A DNA stretch of 64,000 nucleotides, taken from assembly GCF_000829415.1 (NCBI RefSeq), contig NZ_AP014637.1, positions 3,427,001 through 3,491,000 of the forward strand, given 5' to 3'. Shown here piece after piece: positions 36,913-45,709 of the stretch. Under the pieces are notes generated by a model. It ran no database searches. It was given only the letters and a program-made list of their open reading frames with translations, and was not told the origin of the DNA. Numbering within the stretch: the stretch's first letter is position 1; each line of letters begins with the position of its first letter. The DNA comes from Pseudomonas sp. StFLB209 (GTDB lineage: Bacteria > Pseudomonadota > Gammaproteobacteria > Pseudomonadales > Pseudomonadaceae). Position numbers and translations under genes: made by a program.

Positions 36913-38094
36913 ATGAAACCTGAACAACCGCCCGGACCACCCGACCCTTCGCCCATCCAGTTCAGCCCAGCGCCCGCCGTCCAGCCACGAGCGACGCTGT
37001 TGTGCCTGAGCCACCTGCGCTGGGACTTTGTCTGGCAGCGACCGCAACAGTTGATGTCGCGGTTGGCCACTGACTACGAGGTGTGGTTCTTTGAAGAGCC
37101 GCAGTTCGACGAGCGACCGGAACCGTATCTGGAGGTGCGTGAGGTGGCCGGCGGTATCACGGTGCTGGTGCCATGGTTGCCGCAGGACCTGGGCGAGCAG
37201 CGCATCATCAGCCTGCAACGGCAGTTGCTTGATGGCTGGCTGGCGCAGCATCACCAAGCGCCCCTGCTGTTGTGGTACTTCACCCCCATGGGGCTGCGAT
37301 TTACCCGGCATCTGGTCGGCCAGGTGGTGGTCTTCGATTGCATGGACGAACTGGCGGCGCTGCGCCATGCCCCGCCGGCCCTGGCGGAGCTGGAGCGACA
37401 ACTGCTGGAGCGCGCCGATGTGGTGTTTACCGGCGGGCTCAGCCTCTGGGAGTCGCGGCGTGAGCGGCATGACAACGTGCACCTGATGCCCGGCAGCGTC
37501 GACATCGCGCATTTTGCCCATGCCCGCCTGGTCCAGGCCGAGCCTGCCGATCAGGCTGATATCGGCCGACCGCGGCTGGGGTTTTTCGGCGTGCTCGATG
37601 AGCAACTGGACCTTGTGCTGTTGCGCGAGCTGGCCATGCGTCGGCCGCTATGGCAGATCATCCTGATCGGGCCGGTGGCCAGGATCGACCCCGCGAGCCT
37701 GCCACGTCAGCCCAACCTGCATTACCTGGGGCCGCGCGACTACCAGACGCTGCCGGCCTATCTGTCAGGTTGGGATGTGGCGCTGATGCCGTTTGCCATC
37801 AATGAATCGACACGCTACATCAGCCCGACTCAACCTCTGGAATACCTCGCCGGTGGGCGCCCGGTGGTGTCCACGCCCATCCATGATGTGGTTGAGTGCT
37901 ACGCCGACAGCGGCGTGGTGAGCATCGCTGCCACCCCGCAGGCGTTTATCGAAGCCATCGGCCTGGCGCTGGATCTGACCCGCCAGCCTGCGCGGCTCCA
38001 GGCCTTGGCTGACCGTGCGTTGCAGGGCATGTCGTGGGACAGCACCTGTGAGCGGATCAAGGAGCAGATTGCATCCCTGCGCCACGCCTTGTGA
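36913..38094 (+). CDS. Glycosyltransferase, group 1 type
   Basis: A 393-residue cytoplasmic protein with a two-lobed GT-B pattern. After a Pro-rich N-terminus (residues 1-28) it has ATLLCLSHLRWDFVWQRPQQ, a VFDCMDELAALR segment, LGFFGVLDEQLDL at the second lobe and PTQPLEYLAGGRPVVSTPIH, the E-x7-E-like donor-binding region. This family often acts in exopolysaccharide or envelope glycan synthesis, but no other glycan gene lies nearby, so the product is unknown. Confidence 0.85.
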   Translation: MKPEQPPGPPDPSPIQFSPAPAVQPRATLLCLSHLRWDFVWQRPQQLMSRLATDYEVWFFEEPQFDERPEPYLEVREVAGGITVLVPWLPQDLGEQRIISLQRQLLDGWLAQHHQAPLLLWYFTPMGLRFTRHLVGQVVVFDCMDELAALRHAPPALAELERQLLERADVVFTGGLSLWESRRERHDNVHLMPGSVDIAHFAHARLVQAEPADQADIGRPRLGFFGVLDEQLDLVLLRELAMRRPLWQIILIGPVARIDPASLPRQPNLHYLGPRDYQTLPAYLSGWDVALMPFAINESTRYISPTQPLEYLAGGRPVVSTPIHDVVECYADSGVVSIAATPQAFIEAIGLALDLTRQPARLQALADRALQGMSWDSTCERIKEQIASLRHAL

Positions 38095-38221
38095 TGGCTC
38101 AAACGCCATGACATTGGCAGGCAGGATCAGCGGGCGATCCAGGCTGATTTCAACGCAGTATTGGCGAACGCAGCCATTTTGTAGACCACTCTGACCATCG
38201 GGGCGCGACAAGCCCCGCCGT

Positions 38222-38434
38222 TCAGGGCGGGGAAGGATCGCGCGGACGGCGTAGCCGTCCCTGGTTGCAGTGGGGTGTCTGCTGCTGTTCGGTGTACTCA
38301 CCGCCACAGGATGATGCGAAGTAACACGGCGATACAGTATGCCTTTTACGGCGGTATTTCGTTACAAAGACCCCATGGGCATGCATCTTGAAAACACCGT
38401 GCCGTCCGCGCCTAATGGCGTCTTCATTGCTCAT
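38222..38434 (-). pseudogene. tnpA: Collapsed tnpA, copy 2
   Basis: Same deletion structure as the copy-1 remnant: RRGRHGVFKMHAHGVFVTKY joined to PCYFASSCGGEYTEQQQ. Unlike copy 1, a Tyr is kept before TEQQQ, at the place of the catalytic Tyr. The central part is missing, so activity is not expected. Sharing of the joint shows the deletion came before the two copies separated. Confidence 0.8.
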
Positions 38435-38448
38435 GGCTCAAGAGCAGC

Positions 38449-39672
38449 ATGCAACGACTTCAAGCCTTCAAGTACGAACTCATGCCAGACGGCCAGCAGG
38501 AGCGGCAAATGCGCCGCTTTGCGGGTTCCTGTCGCTTCGTCTTCAACAAGGCGCTGGCGTTGCAGAAGGAGCGCCACGAGCAAGGCGAGAACAAGCTCGG
38601 CTATGCGGGCCTGTGCAAGTTGCTGACCGAATGGCGCAATAGCCCGCCAACCGCATGGCTGGCCGATGCGCCTGTTCACCCCTTGCAACAGAGCCTCAAG
38701 GATCTGGAACGGGCCTACACCAACTTCTTCGCCAAGCGAGCCGACTTTCCCCGGTTCAAGAAGAAGGGGCAGCGCGACAGTTTCCGCTATCCCGACCCGA
38801 AACAGATCAAGCTCGACCAGACCAACAGCCGCCTGTTTCTGCCAAAACTGGGCTGGCTGCGCTACCGCAACAGCCGCGAGGTGCCTGGCACGGTGAAGAA
38901 CATCACCGTGAGCCAGTCGTGTGGCAAGTGGTTCGTGAGCATCCAGACCGAACGCGAGGTCGATGAGCAGCCCACGGCACAGGGTGCGGCAGTCGGCATC
39001 GACATGGACATTGCCCGGTTCGCCACGCTTTCGGATGGCTCGTTCTACGCACCCCTGAACAGCTTCAAACGCCATGAAACCGCGCTGTGCAAAGCGCAGC
39101 AGGCGATGAGCCGCAAGGTCAGATTCAGCCGCAACTGGAACAAGGCGAAAGCCTGCGTCCAGCGCATTCATTCCCGCATCGGCAATGCCCGCCGCGACTA
39201 CCTGCACAAGTGCTCCACCACGATTAGCCAAAACCACGCGATGGTGTGTATCGAGGACTTGCAGGTACGGAATATGTCCAGATCGGCGGCAGGCACGGTA
39301 GAGGCACCGGGAAGAAACGTCCGTGCCAAATCTGGCCTGAACAGGGCCATCCTCGATCAGGGCTGGTTCGAGTTCCGCCGCCAACTGGACTACAAGCTGG
39401 CGTGGCGCGGCGGCTGGCTGATTGCCGTGCCGCCGCAAAATACCAGCCGCACGTGCCCGTGTTGCGGCCATGTGTCGGCGGCCAACCGCCAGACGCAGGC
39501 GCTGTTCAGGTGTGTGGGATGTGGTTTTGAAGGCAACGCCGATGTGGTCGGCGCGATCAATGTACTAAGGGCGGGACACGCCCGGTTAGCCTGTGAAGTG
39601 AGCGCAGAGGTCATGGCGCCAGCAGCAGGAACCTACCGAAGCGACTCGGGGGCGGCTCGGTGCCGCGCCTGA
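38449..39672 (+). CDS. tnpB: TnpB-type RNA-guided nuclease, copy 2
   Basis: 407 residues, differing from copy 1 at 15 positions by my hand alignment. The triad Asp185, Glu269, Asp365 and the four zinc-ribbon cysteines are kept. A notable change is Gly187 to Asp, two residues after the first catalytic Asp (VGIDMDIARF), and Met370 to Ile. The open frame is intact. The guide would read into 39716 onward, which is the chemoreceptor gene stump. Confidence 0.92.
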   Translation: MQRLQAFKYELMPDGQQERQMRRFAGSCRFVFNKALALQKERHEQGENKLGYAGLCKLLTEWRNSPPTAWLADAPVHPLQQSLKDLERAYTNFFAKRADFPRFKKKGQRDSFRYPDPKQIKLDQTNSRLFLPKLGWLRYRNSREVPGTVKNITVSQSCGKWFVSIQTEREVDEQPTAQGAAVGIDMDIARFATLSDGSFYAPLNSFKRHETALCKAQQAMSRKVRFSRNWNKAKACVQRIHSRIGNARRDYLHKCSTTISQNHAMVCIEDLQVRNMSRSAAGTVEAPGRNVRAKSGLNRAILDQGWFEFRRQLDYKLAWRGGWLIAVPPQNTSRTCPCCGHVSAANRQTQALFRCVGCGFEGNADVVGAINVLRAGHARLACEVSAEVMAPAAGTYRSDSGAARCRA

Positions 39673-39715
39673 GCGCCGTAGGAATCTCCGGCCTTCAGGC
39701 CGGGGAGGATGTCAA

Positions 39716-39816
39716 GGGGCTTGCCCATCGTCACTCGCAACTTGCTGATCGCCAGCCAGGAACTGTCCCGTCTGGCGGTGCAACTCAATACGCTGGTGGG
39801 CAAGTTTGTGGTTTGA
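39716..39816 (+). pseudogene. C-terminal stump of a chemoreceptor (methyl-accepting chemotaxis protein)
   Basis: The frame entering from the element's right end reads LPIVTRNLLIASQELSRLA, VQLNTLVGKFVV and stops at 39814-39816. ASQELSRLAVQLNTLVGKF resembles the last helix and C-terminus of Pseudomonas methyl-accepting chemotaxis proteins. The rest of the gene is absent: the other side of the element holds the 3' end of a glycosyltransferase gene. So a deletion accompanied or followed the insertion. Confidence 0.6.
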
Positions 39817-39819
39817 ACC

Positions 39820-39880
39820 GTAGGAGCGGATTCATCCGCGAAGCTCTTCGCGGCTGAAGCGGATCGCCGCCCGGCCGCTC
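39820..39880. repeat. REP-like palindrome, copy B
   Basis: Begins GTAGGAGCGGATTCATCCGC and contains a perfect 8-bp stem (39836-39843 with 39846-39853). Positions 39847-39873 are the reverse complement of 7972-7998 without mismatch. Confidence 0.8.
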
Positions 39881-39981
39881 CCGGCAATGTTAAGCCTGCG
39901 GCCCGAAATTCATCGAACATTGCGCAGGACGAGTGACGCTGTCGGTGGTCTGACGGCAATGACGTCAACCTGGATAGAGTC

Positions 39982-41010
39982 ATGACGCTTGCGCGCATCG
40001 GTTTCGCTTGTCAGTACCGCCACCCTGAACGCGGCCTCTCTGAGGTCGAGATCAAACGGGTGGAGAGCCCCTTCAACCCACGTACCACCACCTTGCGCTG
40101 GATTAACAGCGTCGAGCCCGCCGTGGCCCAGGCCAGGCTGGTCGAGGTGGTTACGCACAATCTGGATGCGCAACTGCGCCTGCTCGATTACGTGGCGCAG
40201 TTGCCACCGGCGCTGCGCATGCTGCGGTTGTCGAGCGATCTCTTGCCGTTCTACAGCCATCCGCAACTGCGCGATTTTTACCAGCAGCCGTCCATCCAGC
40301 AGTGGCTGGGCAGTTGTTTCGCTGCGATTGGCGAGCGGGCGCGGGCGGCAGACATTCGGCTGTCGTTTCATCCCGGTCAGTTCTGCGTGCTAGGGTCGGA
40401 CAATGCCTCGGTGGTCGAAAACAGCCTGGCCGAGTTCGAGTATCACGCCGACATGATCCGCATGCTCGGTTATGGCCGGCGCTTTCAGGATTTCAAATGC
40501 AACGTGCATATCGCCGGGCGTTTCGGTGTCGAGGGTATTCGTGCGCTGTGGCCGCGTTTGTCTGAGGTGGCGCAGACATGCATCACCTTCGAGAACGAAG
40601 AGAAGAGCTATGGCGTTGATGACTGCCTGCAACTGGCCGATCTGGCGCCTGTGGTGCTGGATATTCATCACTGCTGGATCAACGAAGAGCAGTACATCGA
40701 CCCCTCTGATCCACGGGTCGCGCAGATCATCGACAGTTGGCGCGGGGTGCGCCCGGTGATGCATTACTCACAACCCCCGGAGCGTTTGCAGGCGCTGGGC
40801 TTTGCTGCCGAAGACAAACTGGAAATGAGCGAGCTGCTCAAGGTCGTGACCAAGCGTGAACTGTATGGGCACAGCGAGCGGATGTGGAATCACTGGACCA
40901 ACGGTTATGCGCGGCAGTTTCTTGAGCGTTTCGACATCATGATCGAGGCCAAACACAAGAACCTGGCCAGCCTGGCGCTTTATCGGGAGTGGCTGCCCGG
41001 CCCCGCATAA
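39982..41010 (+). CDS. uvsE: UV damage endonuclease (UvsE/UVDE)
   Basis: TIM-barrel metal enzyme that nicks DNA 5' to UV photoproducts, an alternative to UvrABC. It has 342 residues. Family blocks are RIGFACQYRH at the start, RLSFHPGQFCVLGSDN, KCNVHIAGRFG, ITFENEEKSYGVDD and VVLDIHHCWINEEQ, which carry the metal ligands (His, Glu, Asp). It is flanked by a REP palindrome and a TnpB element, and its scattered distribution in bacteria suggests horizontal gain. Confidence 0.93.
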   Translation: MTLARIGFACQYRHPERGLSEVEIKRVESPFNPRTTTLRWINSVEPAVAQARLVEVVTHNLDAQLRLLDYVAQLPPALRMLRLSSDLLPFYSHPQLRDFYQQPSIQQWLGSCFAAIGERARAADIRLSFHPGQFCVLGSDNASVVENSLAEFEYHADMIRMLGYGRRFQDFKCNVHIAGRFGVEGIRALWPRLSEVAQTCITFENEEKSYGVDDCLQLADLAPVVLDIHHCWINEEQYIDPSDPRVAQIIDSWRGVRPVMHYSQPPERLQALGFAAEDKLEMSELLKVVTKRELYGHSERMWNHWTNGYARQFLERFDIMIEAKHKNLASLALYREWLPGPA

Positions 41011-41019
41011 GGGCCGGGC
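40995..41019. terminator. Shared hairpin between convergent uvsE and acylase genes
   Basis: Perfect 9-bp stem (40995-41003 with 41011-41019). The left arm is inside the last codons of uvsE, and the loop holds its stop codon. No T-run on either strand. Confidence 0.5.
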
Positions 41020-41025
41020 GGTCGG

Positions 41026-43500
41026 TTACTTGCCTGGAGTCAGGGTCAGGCGTTGCTTGCCATAGCCGCGCTCGTAGTTCTGCTGCTGCACCGGCAGGAT
41101 GCTGTACTGCGCCTTGAGCCAGGCATCAATGCTGTTGGCATAGAACGGGCTGGCCGGGTTGCCGGACTGGCCGCTGCTGACCACCGCTTGCAATGGCTCG
41201 GCCTGGCTGAAATCAACGATCATGCGCAGGCTGGCGCTTGGCAGTACGTCGAAGCTCTGGCCCCAGGCGTAGGCCGCAGGGTTGAGGCTGCTGTGGTCGC
41301 CACCGGCAGGCACCGGGCTGCGCTGGAACAGGCCTTCGCCACCCAGGTGGCGGGCCAGCGGGTTACGCGACGGGGCCCAGTCATAGCGGTGCAGCTTGCC
41401 CCATTGCCAGGCTTTACGGTCGCTGCCCAATTGGCTTTCACCGGCGCTGATGGCTGCAGCCAGGCTGCGCGCCAGGATCGCTGGTTTGTCTTCTTTTTGC
41501 GGGGTTTTGAGGTCGTCCCAGAACGGGCTGTCGTCGCGGCCCAGCAGGTGGTCGGCCTGCGCCGACCACGACGAGCGGGCATTCGCCACCAAAGCTTGCC
41601 AGGCCGGGCTGTCGGCGCCGCCGAGTTCATCCTGAAAGGTCAGCCGGGCACTTTCTTGCAGGAACAATTGGTAGATGGCAGCGTCGGCAGAACCTACGGT
41701 CAGGTTGCCGTCGAAGGCCATCAACCGGCTGTAGGCTTCGCGGGCTTTGCCGCGCTCAGCGTCGGGCAGGGCCTCAATGGCCTGCTTGAGCGGCTTGGCC
41801 ATGCCCGGTGCTTCGAACATGGCTTTGAGTTTGGCGGCGAACAGGGTGCGCTGGTCGTATTGCGCGGCGATGCTGCTGCGCAGGTCCTGCTTGCCGGCGT
41901 TGGTCAGTTCCGCGAGGCGTTCGGCGCGCTCCGGGTAGCCCCAGGTGTTGGATAACTGCATGCCGTAGCCTTTGGGGGCTACGCGGTTGTTGGCGGTGCC
42001 CAGCCAGCCCTGACGCGGATCCTGGTCGTAAGGGTGGAGCATGGCATCGGCAAAGCCGTCCCAGTCGTAACGGCTGTCCCAGCCCGGTGACGGCAACAGG
42101 CCCTGGCCATCACGGCGGTTCGGGTAACGCCCGGTGACCTGCCAGGCGACGTTGCTGGCGTCGGCAAATACCATGTTCAGGCCAATGGCGCGGATTTCCC
42201 GGCTGGCATCAAAACCGCGTTCGACGTTGTTGGCGCGCGACAGGTTAAACAGCGCATCAAGGCTCTTGTCGTCCTTGAAGTCCGGGATCTGCAACGCCAC
42301 GCCCAATGCGCTGGCGGACTCCCCGGCCTGCAACAGCGTGCCGTGGCGGGTGCTGTAGACGGTTTCGCGCACCGGCTGGCTGCCCTTGACCATGAAGGTT
42401 TCCTGATGACTCACAGCCGGTTGCCATTTGCCGTCGGCCAGGTACATCAGGCGATTGTTCTCGCGCTTGAGTTTCTCCAGAAACAGGTCCTGATTGTCGC
42501 CCTTGAGGTTGCCCATGCTCCAGGCCAGCTTGCCGTTGAACCCACTGAGAAACAGCGGCAGGCCGGCGATGGTGACCCCGGAGGCCTGATACTTGGGCGC
42601 GTTGATCTGCACCAGGCTCCAGCCTGATGCGGCGCCCGATGGCACCTGCAGCTCGCTGACCAGCAGGCTTTTGCCGCTGCGGCTGCGTAGCGGGGCGATG
42701 GCCCAATTGCTGGAGGCGGCATTGCCCAGCAGGTTGAGGTCGGCCAATTGCAGGGCCACGCGGTTCAAGTCGTTCAGTTCCTTGCCCTGACCGGCCAGGC
42801 TCAAGCCCTTGAGCTTGTCGGCCTCGGCAAACGCGATCGCTTCGTCAGGTGCGCTTGGCAGCAGCCAGGCGAGTTTGTCAGCGCCAACCTTCTGGTTAAG
42901 CACCAGCGCTGAGAGTTCTTGTTGCAGGTTGACTGACAGGTTGAAGCTCAGCAGGCTGAAAATCAGCGCCGAGTCTTCCGGCTGCCAGTACTCCAGCCGA
43001 TAACCGGCGCTGGCCAGGTCGCCCGGCAGCTTGTCGCGATAACGGAACAGGTAGGCGTTGACGCCACGGGCGTAGACCTCGAAGAATTTCTGCAGGCGCG
43101 GCGATGAACCCTTGTACAGCTCGCTGGCGCTGCGCTTGAGGTTGGCAGCGCGCATCAGCCGGTCCACCGGCAGCGCTTCGGCACCGACCACCTCGGCCAA
43201 CCGTCCCTGGGCCAGCAGACGCATGCCGAGCATCTGCCCGACCCGTTCACCTGCATGCAGGTAGCCCAGGCTGAACAACGCATCGTGGAACGAGTGGCTT
43301 TCGATCAGCGCCATGCCTTGCGGATTGCGGCGGATCGATACGTTTTGCTCCAGGCCCTTGATGGCCACAGTGCCGGCAGACGGCAGCAGGGTCGAGGCAT
43401 CCTCACCGCCCAACTGGCAGCCGGCAAGGCCGAGAAAACCGGCGGTCGCGGCGGCAAAACCAAATCGGGAAGACAAACGTGAACGGGCGGGCGAGGCCAT
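41026..43500 (-). CDS. quiP: Penicillin acylase family lipoprotein (QuiP-like acyl-homoserine lactone acylase)
   Basis: N-terminal-nucleophile hydrolase, 824 residues from the ATG at 43500 with GGAG upstream. A signal with lipobox FLGLAGC (Cys28) predicts a lipoprotein. The chain should self-cleave before Ser264 in [14 protein letters not shown], giving alpha and beta subunits. Other family blocks are [13 protein letters not shown] and [18 protein letters not shown]. In P. aeruginosa quiP (PA1032) neighbours a glutathione transferase gene, as here. Activity on quorum-sensing lactones is inferred from this relation. Confidence 0.85.
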   Translation of the reverse strand: MASPARSRLSSRFGFAAATAGFLGLAGCQLGGEDASTLLPSAGTVAIKGLEQNVSIRRNPQGMALIESHSFHDALFSLGYLHAGERVGQMLGMRLLAQGRLAEVVGAEALPVDRLMRAANLKRSASELYKGSSPRLQKFFEVYARGVNAYLFRYRDKLPGDLASAGYRLEYWQPEDSALIFSLLSFNLSVNLQQELSALVLNQKVGADKLAWLLPSAPDEAIAFAEADKLKGLSLAGQGKELNDLNRVALQLADLNLLGNAASSNWAIAPLRSRSGKSLLVSELQVPSGAASGWSLVQINAPKYQASGVTIAGLPLFLSGFNGKLAWSMGNLKGDNQDLFLEKLKRENNRLMYLADGKWQPAVSHQETFMVKGSQPVRETVYSTRHGTLLQAGESASALGVALQIPDFKDDKSLDALFNLSRANNVERGFDASREIRAIGLNMVFADASNVAWQVTGRYPNRRDGQGLLPSPGWDSRYDWDGFADAMLHPYDQDPRQGWLGTANNRVAPKGYGMQLSNTWGYPERAERLAELTNAGKQDLRSSIAAQYDQRTLFAAKLKAMFEAPGMAKPLKQAIEALPDAERGKAREAYSRLMAFDGNLTVGSADAAIYQLFLQESARLTFQDELGGADSPAWQALVANARSSWSAQADHLLGRDDSPFWDDLKTPQKEDKPAILARSLAAAISAGESQLGSDRKAWQWGKLHRYDWAPSRNPLARHLGGEGLFQRSPVPAGGDHSSLNPAAYAWGQSFDVLPSASLRMIVDFSQAEPLQAVVSSGQSGNPASPFYANSIDAWLKAQYSILPVQQQNYERGYGKQRLTLTPGK

Positions 43501-43609
43501 GGCGAAACTCCGGCGGCGTGGCAACTGCAAAAAGTTGTTACGTTAGTGAGCGGGCAGGCGCTACGCAAGCCGGGAGGGGAGGAATATTTTCAGGGCGCTA
43601 CATGCTGGT

Positions 43610-44251
43610 TTATTTGGGCGGGTTGATCCGCGCAGCCAGCGCATAGGCCCGCTGGGTCGCCGGGCGAGCTTCGATGGCATGGAACCAGCGCTTGAGGTTC
43701 GGGAAATCATCCAGGTTCTGCTGCTGGAAACTGTGCGGCACGATCCACGGGTAGATGGCCATGTCGGCAATGCTGTACTGGTCGCCGGCCACAAACTCAC
43801 GGTCGGCCAGGCGCTTGTCCAGCACACCATACAGCCGCGCGGTTTCGTCCACATAGCGTTTGATGGCGTAGGGCACTTGCTGCGGTGCAAAGCGGTTGAA
43901 ATGGTGATTCTGCCCGGCCATCGGCCCCAGGCCGCCCATCTGCCAATACAGCCATTGCAGGGTTTCCTGGCGACCGCGCAAATCGGCAGGCAGGAACCGG
44001 CCGGTCTTTTCTGCCAGGTACTGCAAAATGGCGCCTGACTCAAACAGGCTCAGCGGCTCGCCGCCGTCGGCCGGGGTGTGGTCGACAATGGCCGGAATGC
44101 GGTTGTTGGGGGCGATCTTCAGAAATGACGGCTCGAACTGCTCGTTGTTGCCGATATTGACCGGGATGATCCGGTGTTCAAGGCCGGTTTCTTCAAGAAA
44201 CAGAGTGATCTTGTGGCCGTTGGGGGTGGTCCAGTAGTGCAGGTCGATCAT
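43610..44251 (-). CDS. Glutathione S-transferase (YfcG/YghU-like)
   Basis: A 213-residue two-domain protein. The thioredoxin-like N-terminal domain starts MIDLHYWTTPNGHKITLFLE; the TPNGHK motif is typical of the Nu-class disulfide-bond oxidoreductase type. It continues with NNRIPAIVDHTPADGGEPL and SLFESGAILQYLAEKTGRF (glutathione-binding Glu-Ser). The helical domain has QYSIADMAIYPWIVPH. The ATG at 44251 is chosen because GGAG is well placed; an ATG four codons earlier overlaps that site. Confidence 0.92.
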   Translation of the reverse strand: MIDLHYWTTPNGHKITLFLEETGLEHRIIPVNIGNNEQFEPSFLKIAPNNRIPAIVDHTPADGGEPLSLFESGAILQYLAEKTGRFLPADLRGRQETLQWLYWQMGGLGPMAGQNHHFNRFAPQQVPYAIKRYVDETARLYGVLDKRLADREFVAGDQYSIADMAIYPWIVPHSFQQQNLDDFPNLKRWFHAIEARPATQRAYALAARINPPK

Positions 44252-44315
44252 TGACAGCTCCATGCGGTTTACCCGAAGACGTCGTTGTACTCCGGCACAG
44301 GACCGGCCTGCAAAT

Positions 44316-44340
44316 GAAAACGGCCTGCAAGGCAGGCCGT
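44316..44340 (-). terminator. Rho-independent terminator of the His-rich SEC-C gene
   Basis: Perfect 9-bp stem (44320-44328 with 44332-44340, 3-nt loop) followed on the minus strand by TTTTCATTTG. Confidence 0.75.
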
Positions 44341-44356
44341 CAGGTGTGCTTGGCGA

Positions 44357-44557
44357 TCAGGCGCCGTGGCACTTCTTGAATTTCTTGTCGCTGCCGCACG
44401 GGCAAGGGTCGTTGCGGCCAACGTCTTTCAGCGCATTGCGCACCGGCTCCTGGTGGCCGTGGTTGCAGTGCGGGCCATGGACATGACCGTCGTGCTCGTG
44501 GTGATGATGGTCGTGGTCGTGGTTGCAGTCAGGACCATGGACGTGGGGCTGGTTCAT
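44357..44557 (-). CDS. His-rich SEC-C zinc-motif protein
   Basis: A 66-residue protein from the ATG at 44557, with GGAG upstream. The first 40 residues are histidine-rich ([19 protein letters not shown] then HGPHCNHGH), a likely metal store. The C-terminus is the SEC-C motif [15 protein letters not shown], the zinc site also found at the end of SecA and in YchJ. It may chelate zinc, nickel or copper; no partner is known. A second SEC-C gene lies 1.2 kb away at 45710. Confidence 0.85.
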   Translation of the reverse strand: MNQPHVHGPDCNHDHDHHHHEHDGHVHGPHCNHGHQEPVRNALKDVGRNDPCPCGSDKKFKKCHGA

Positions 44558-44589
44558 CGGGGTGTGCTCCAAAATTGAATCGGCGGCCA

Positions 44590-45051
44590 TTATATCTCGC
44601 CGTCGACCCCAATACGCACGCTGTCGCGAAACAACAGACCAGTCTTGAGTTTGCCCTCAAGGCGATAAGGGATCGGCTGCCCGCGCTGCTTGAGCTTCTG
44701 GGCAATTGGTTTGGCGTGGCGCCACAGGTTGGTACGCACCGGCACCACGAAGATTTCATGGCTGTGCCCGGCGACCAGAAACCAGTCGGTGACCTGATCT
44801 TCGGCAAGGATCAGCTCACCCAGCATGATTTTGTAGCGCAAACCGCGCACCAGAAGGCGTGAGTCATTGGGGTTGTCGACCTCGAAATGCAGTTTAAAGT
44901 CTTGCTGCAATAGCTGCACTTTGACGGTCTCAACCTTGAGCAGGCGCAGTTGTGGTGGCTGCCAGGCACGTGAACCCCATCCGCTTGAGCAGCCGCTCAA
45001 GGTGCCGAGCAGCAGGGCCAGCAGCCAGAGTCGTGGGAATGTCAGTGTCAT
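44590..45051 (-). CDS. LEA type 2 (WHy-domain) lipoprotein
   Basis: A 153-residue protein with a lipoprotein signal ([14 protein letters not shown]). The mature part matches the LEA_2/WHy beta-sandwich: [20 protein letters not shown], then [20 protein letters not shown] with the NPN motif. Such proteins are tied to desiccation and stress tolerance in bacteria and archaea. It ends 32 nt before the SEC-C gene and may be co-transcribed with it. Confidence 0.85.
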   Translation of the reverse strand: MTLTFPRLWLLALLLGTLSGCSSGWGSRAWQPPQLRLLKVETVKVQLLQQDFKLHFEVDNPNDSRLLVRGLRYKIMLGELILAEDQVTDWFLVAGHSHEIFVVPVRTNLWRHAKPIAQKLKQRGQPIPYRLEGKLKTGLLFRDSVRIGVDGEI

Positions 45052-45158
45052 GCCGATGACCGTCAGGGGCGAGAGTATTGGCAGAGTGTAGGCTATCAGG
45101 TTGTTCGTGCGGACAAGCCTGCGCCATACTTTGGATACAGGCTTGAAGAGAGGCAGTG

Positions 45159-45698
45159 ATGAGTCTTTACGAAATCGTCTTCAGCGGTCGGCTGGTAGCA
45201 GGTGCCCAGCCAGACAAGGTCAAGGCCAATCTGGCGCGGTTGTTCCAGGCCGACGAGCAACGCATGGCGCTGTTGTTCTCCGGACGCCGGCTGGTTCTGA
45301 AGAACAACCTCGACGCTCAGGCCGCCGAAAAGTACCGGGCGACTTTGGAGCGTGCCGGTGCGTTGGCCGAGGTGGTGGATATGCATCCGCGCATCGAGGA
45401 AGTGGAACTGGCGCCGCCGCCGGATGCGCCGACCTGGCTGAAAAAGCCCAAGCCGGGTGACGGGCGGTTGCAGGTCACGCCCCGCGACCTGTACATGGCG
45501 GCATTCGTCGATGTCGATGCCCCCGACCTGCCGCTGGCCGAGGTCGGCAGCGACCTGCAAGATGCCAAACCTGCACCACAGGCGCCGCGACTGGATCTGT
45601 CCGGTATCACTCTGGCGCCGGCTGGCAGTGACATGGGCCAGCACAAGCAGCCCCAGGCCAGACCTGCGCCGGACACTTCACACCTCAAGCTGCTCTGA
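45159..45698 (+). CDS. Uncharacterised two-part protein
   Basis: 179 residues from the ATG at 45159. Residues about 1-70 form a compact charged domain, with LYEIVFSGRLVAGAQPDKVK, LARLFQADEQRMALLFSGR and AAEKYRATLERAGALAEVVD. That pattern suggests a small alpha/beta fold binding a peptide or ligand. The remaining 110 residues are Pro/Ala/Asp-rich and probably disordered (APPPDAPTWLKKPKPGDGRL). No signal or membrane helix is seen. I recall similar proteins in Pseudomonas without known function. Confidence 0.7.
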   Translation: MSLYEIVFSGRLVAGAQPDKVKANLARLFQADEQRMALLFSGRRLVLKNNLDAQAAEKYRATLERAGALAEVVDMHPRIEEVELAPPPDAPTWLKKPKPGDGRLQVTPRDLYMAAFVDVDAPDLPLAEVGSDLQDAKPAPQAPRLDLSGITLAPAGSDMGQHKQPQARPAPDTSHLKLL

Positions 45699-45709
45699 GC
45701 AAGCCTTTG

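Larger units (their letters stand above)
38194..39715 (+). mobile_element. 1,522-bp TnpB element, copy 2 (IS200/IS605-type)
   Basis: Same length, orientation and layout as copy 1 (left end ACCATCGGGGCGCGACAAGC, right end CCGGCCTTCAGGCCGG-GGAGGATGTCAA). The left flank is CACTCTG; the right flank begins GGGGCTTG. The tnpB start is 255 nt from the left end in both copies. The two copies are direct repeats about 2.7 kb apart (end to start) and could recombine to delete the DUF6124-like, RidA and glycosyltransferase genes. Confidence 0.88.
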
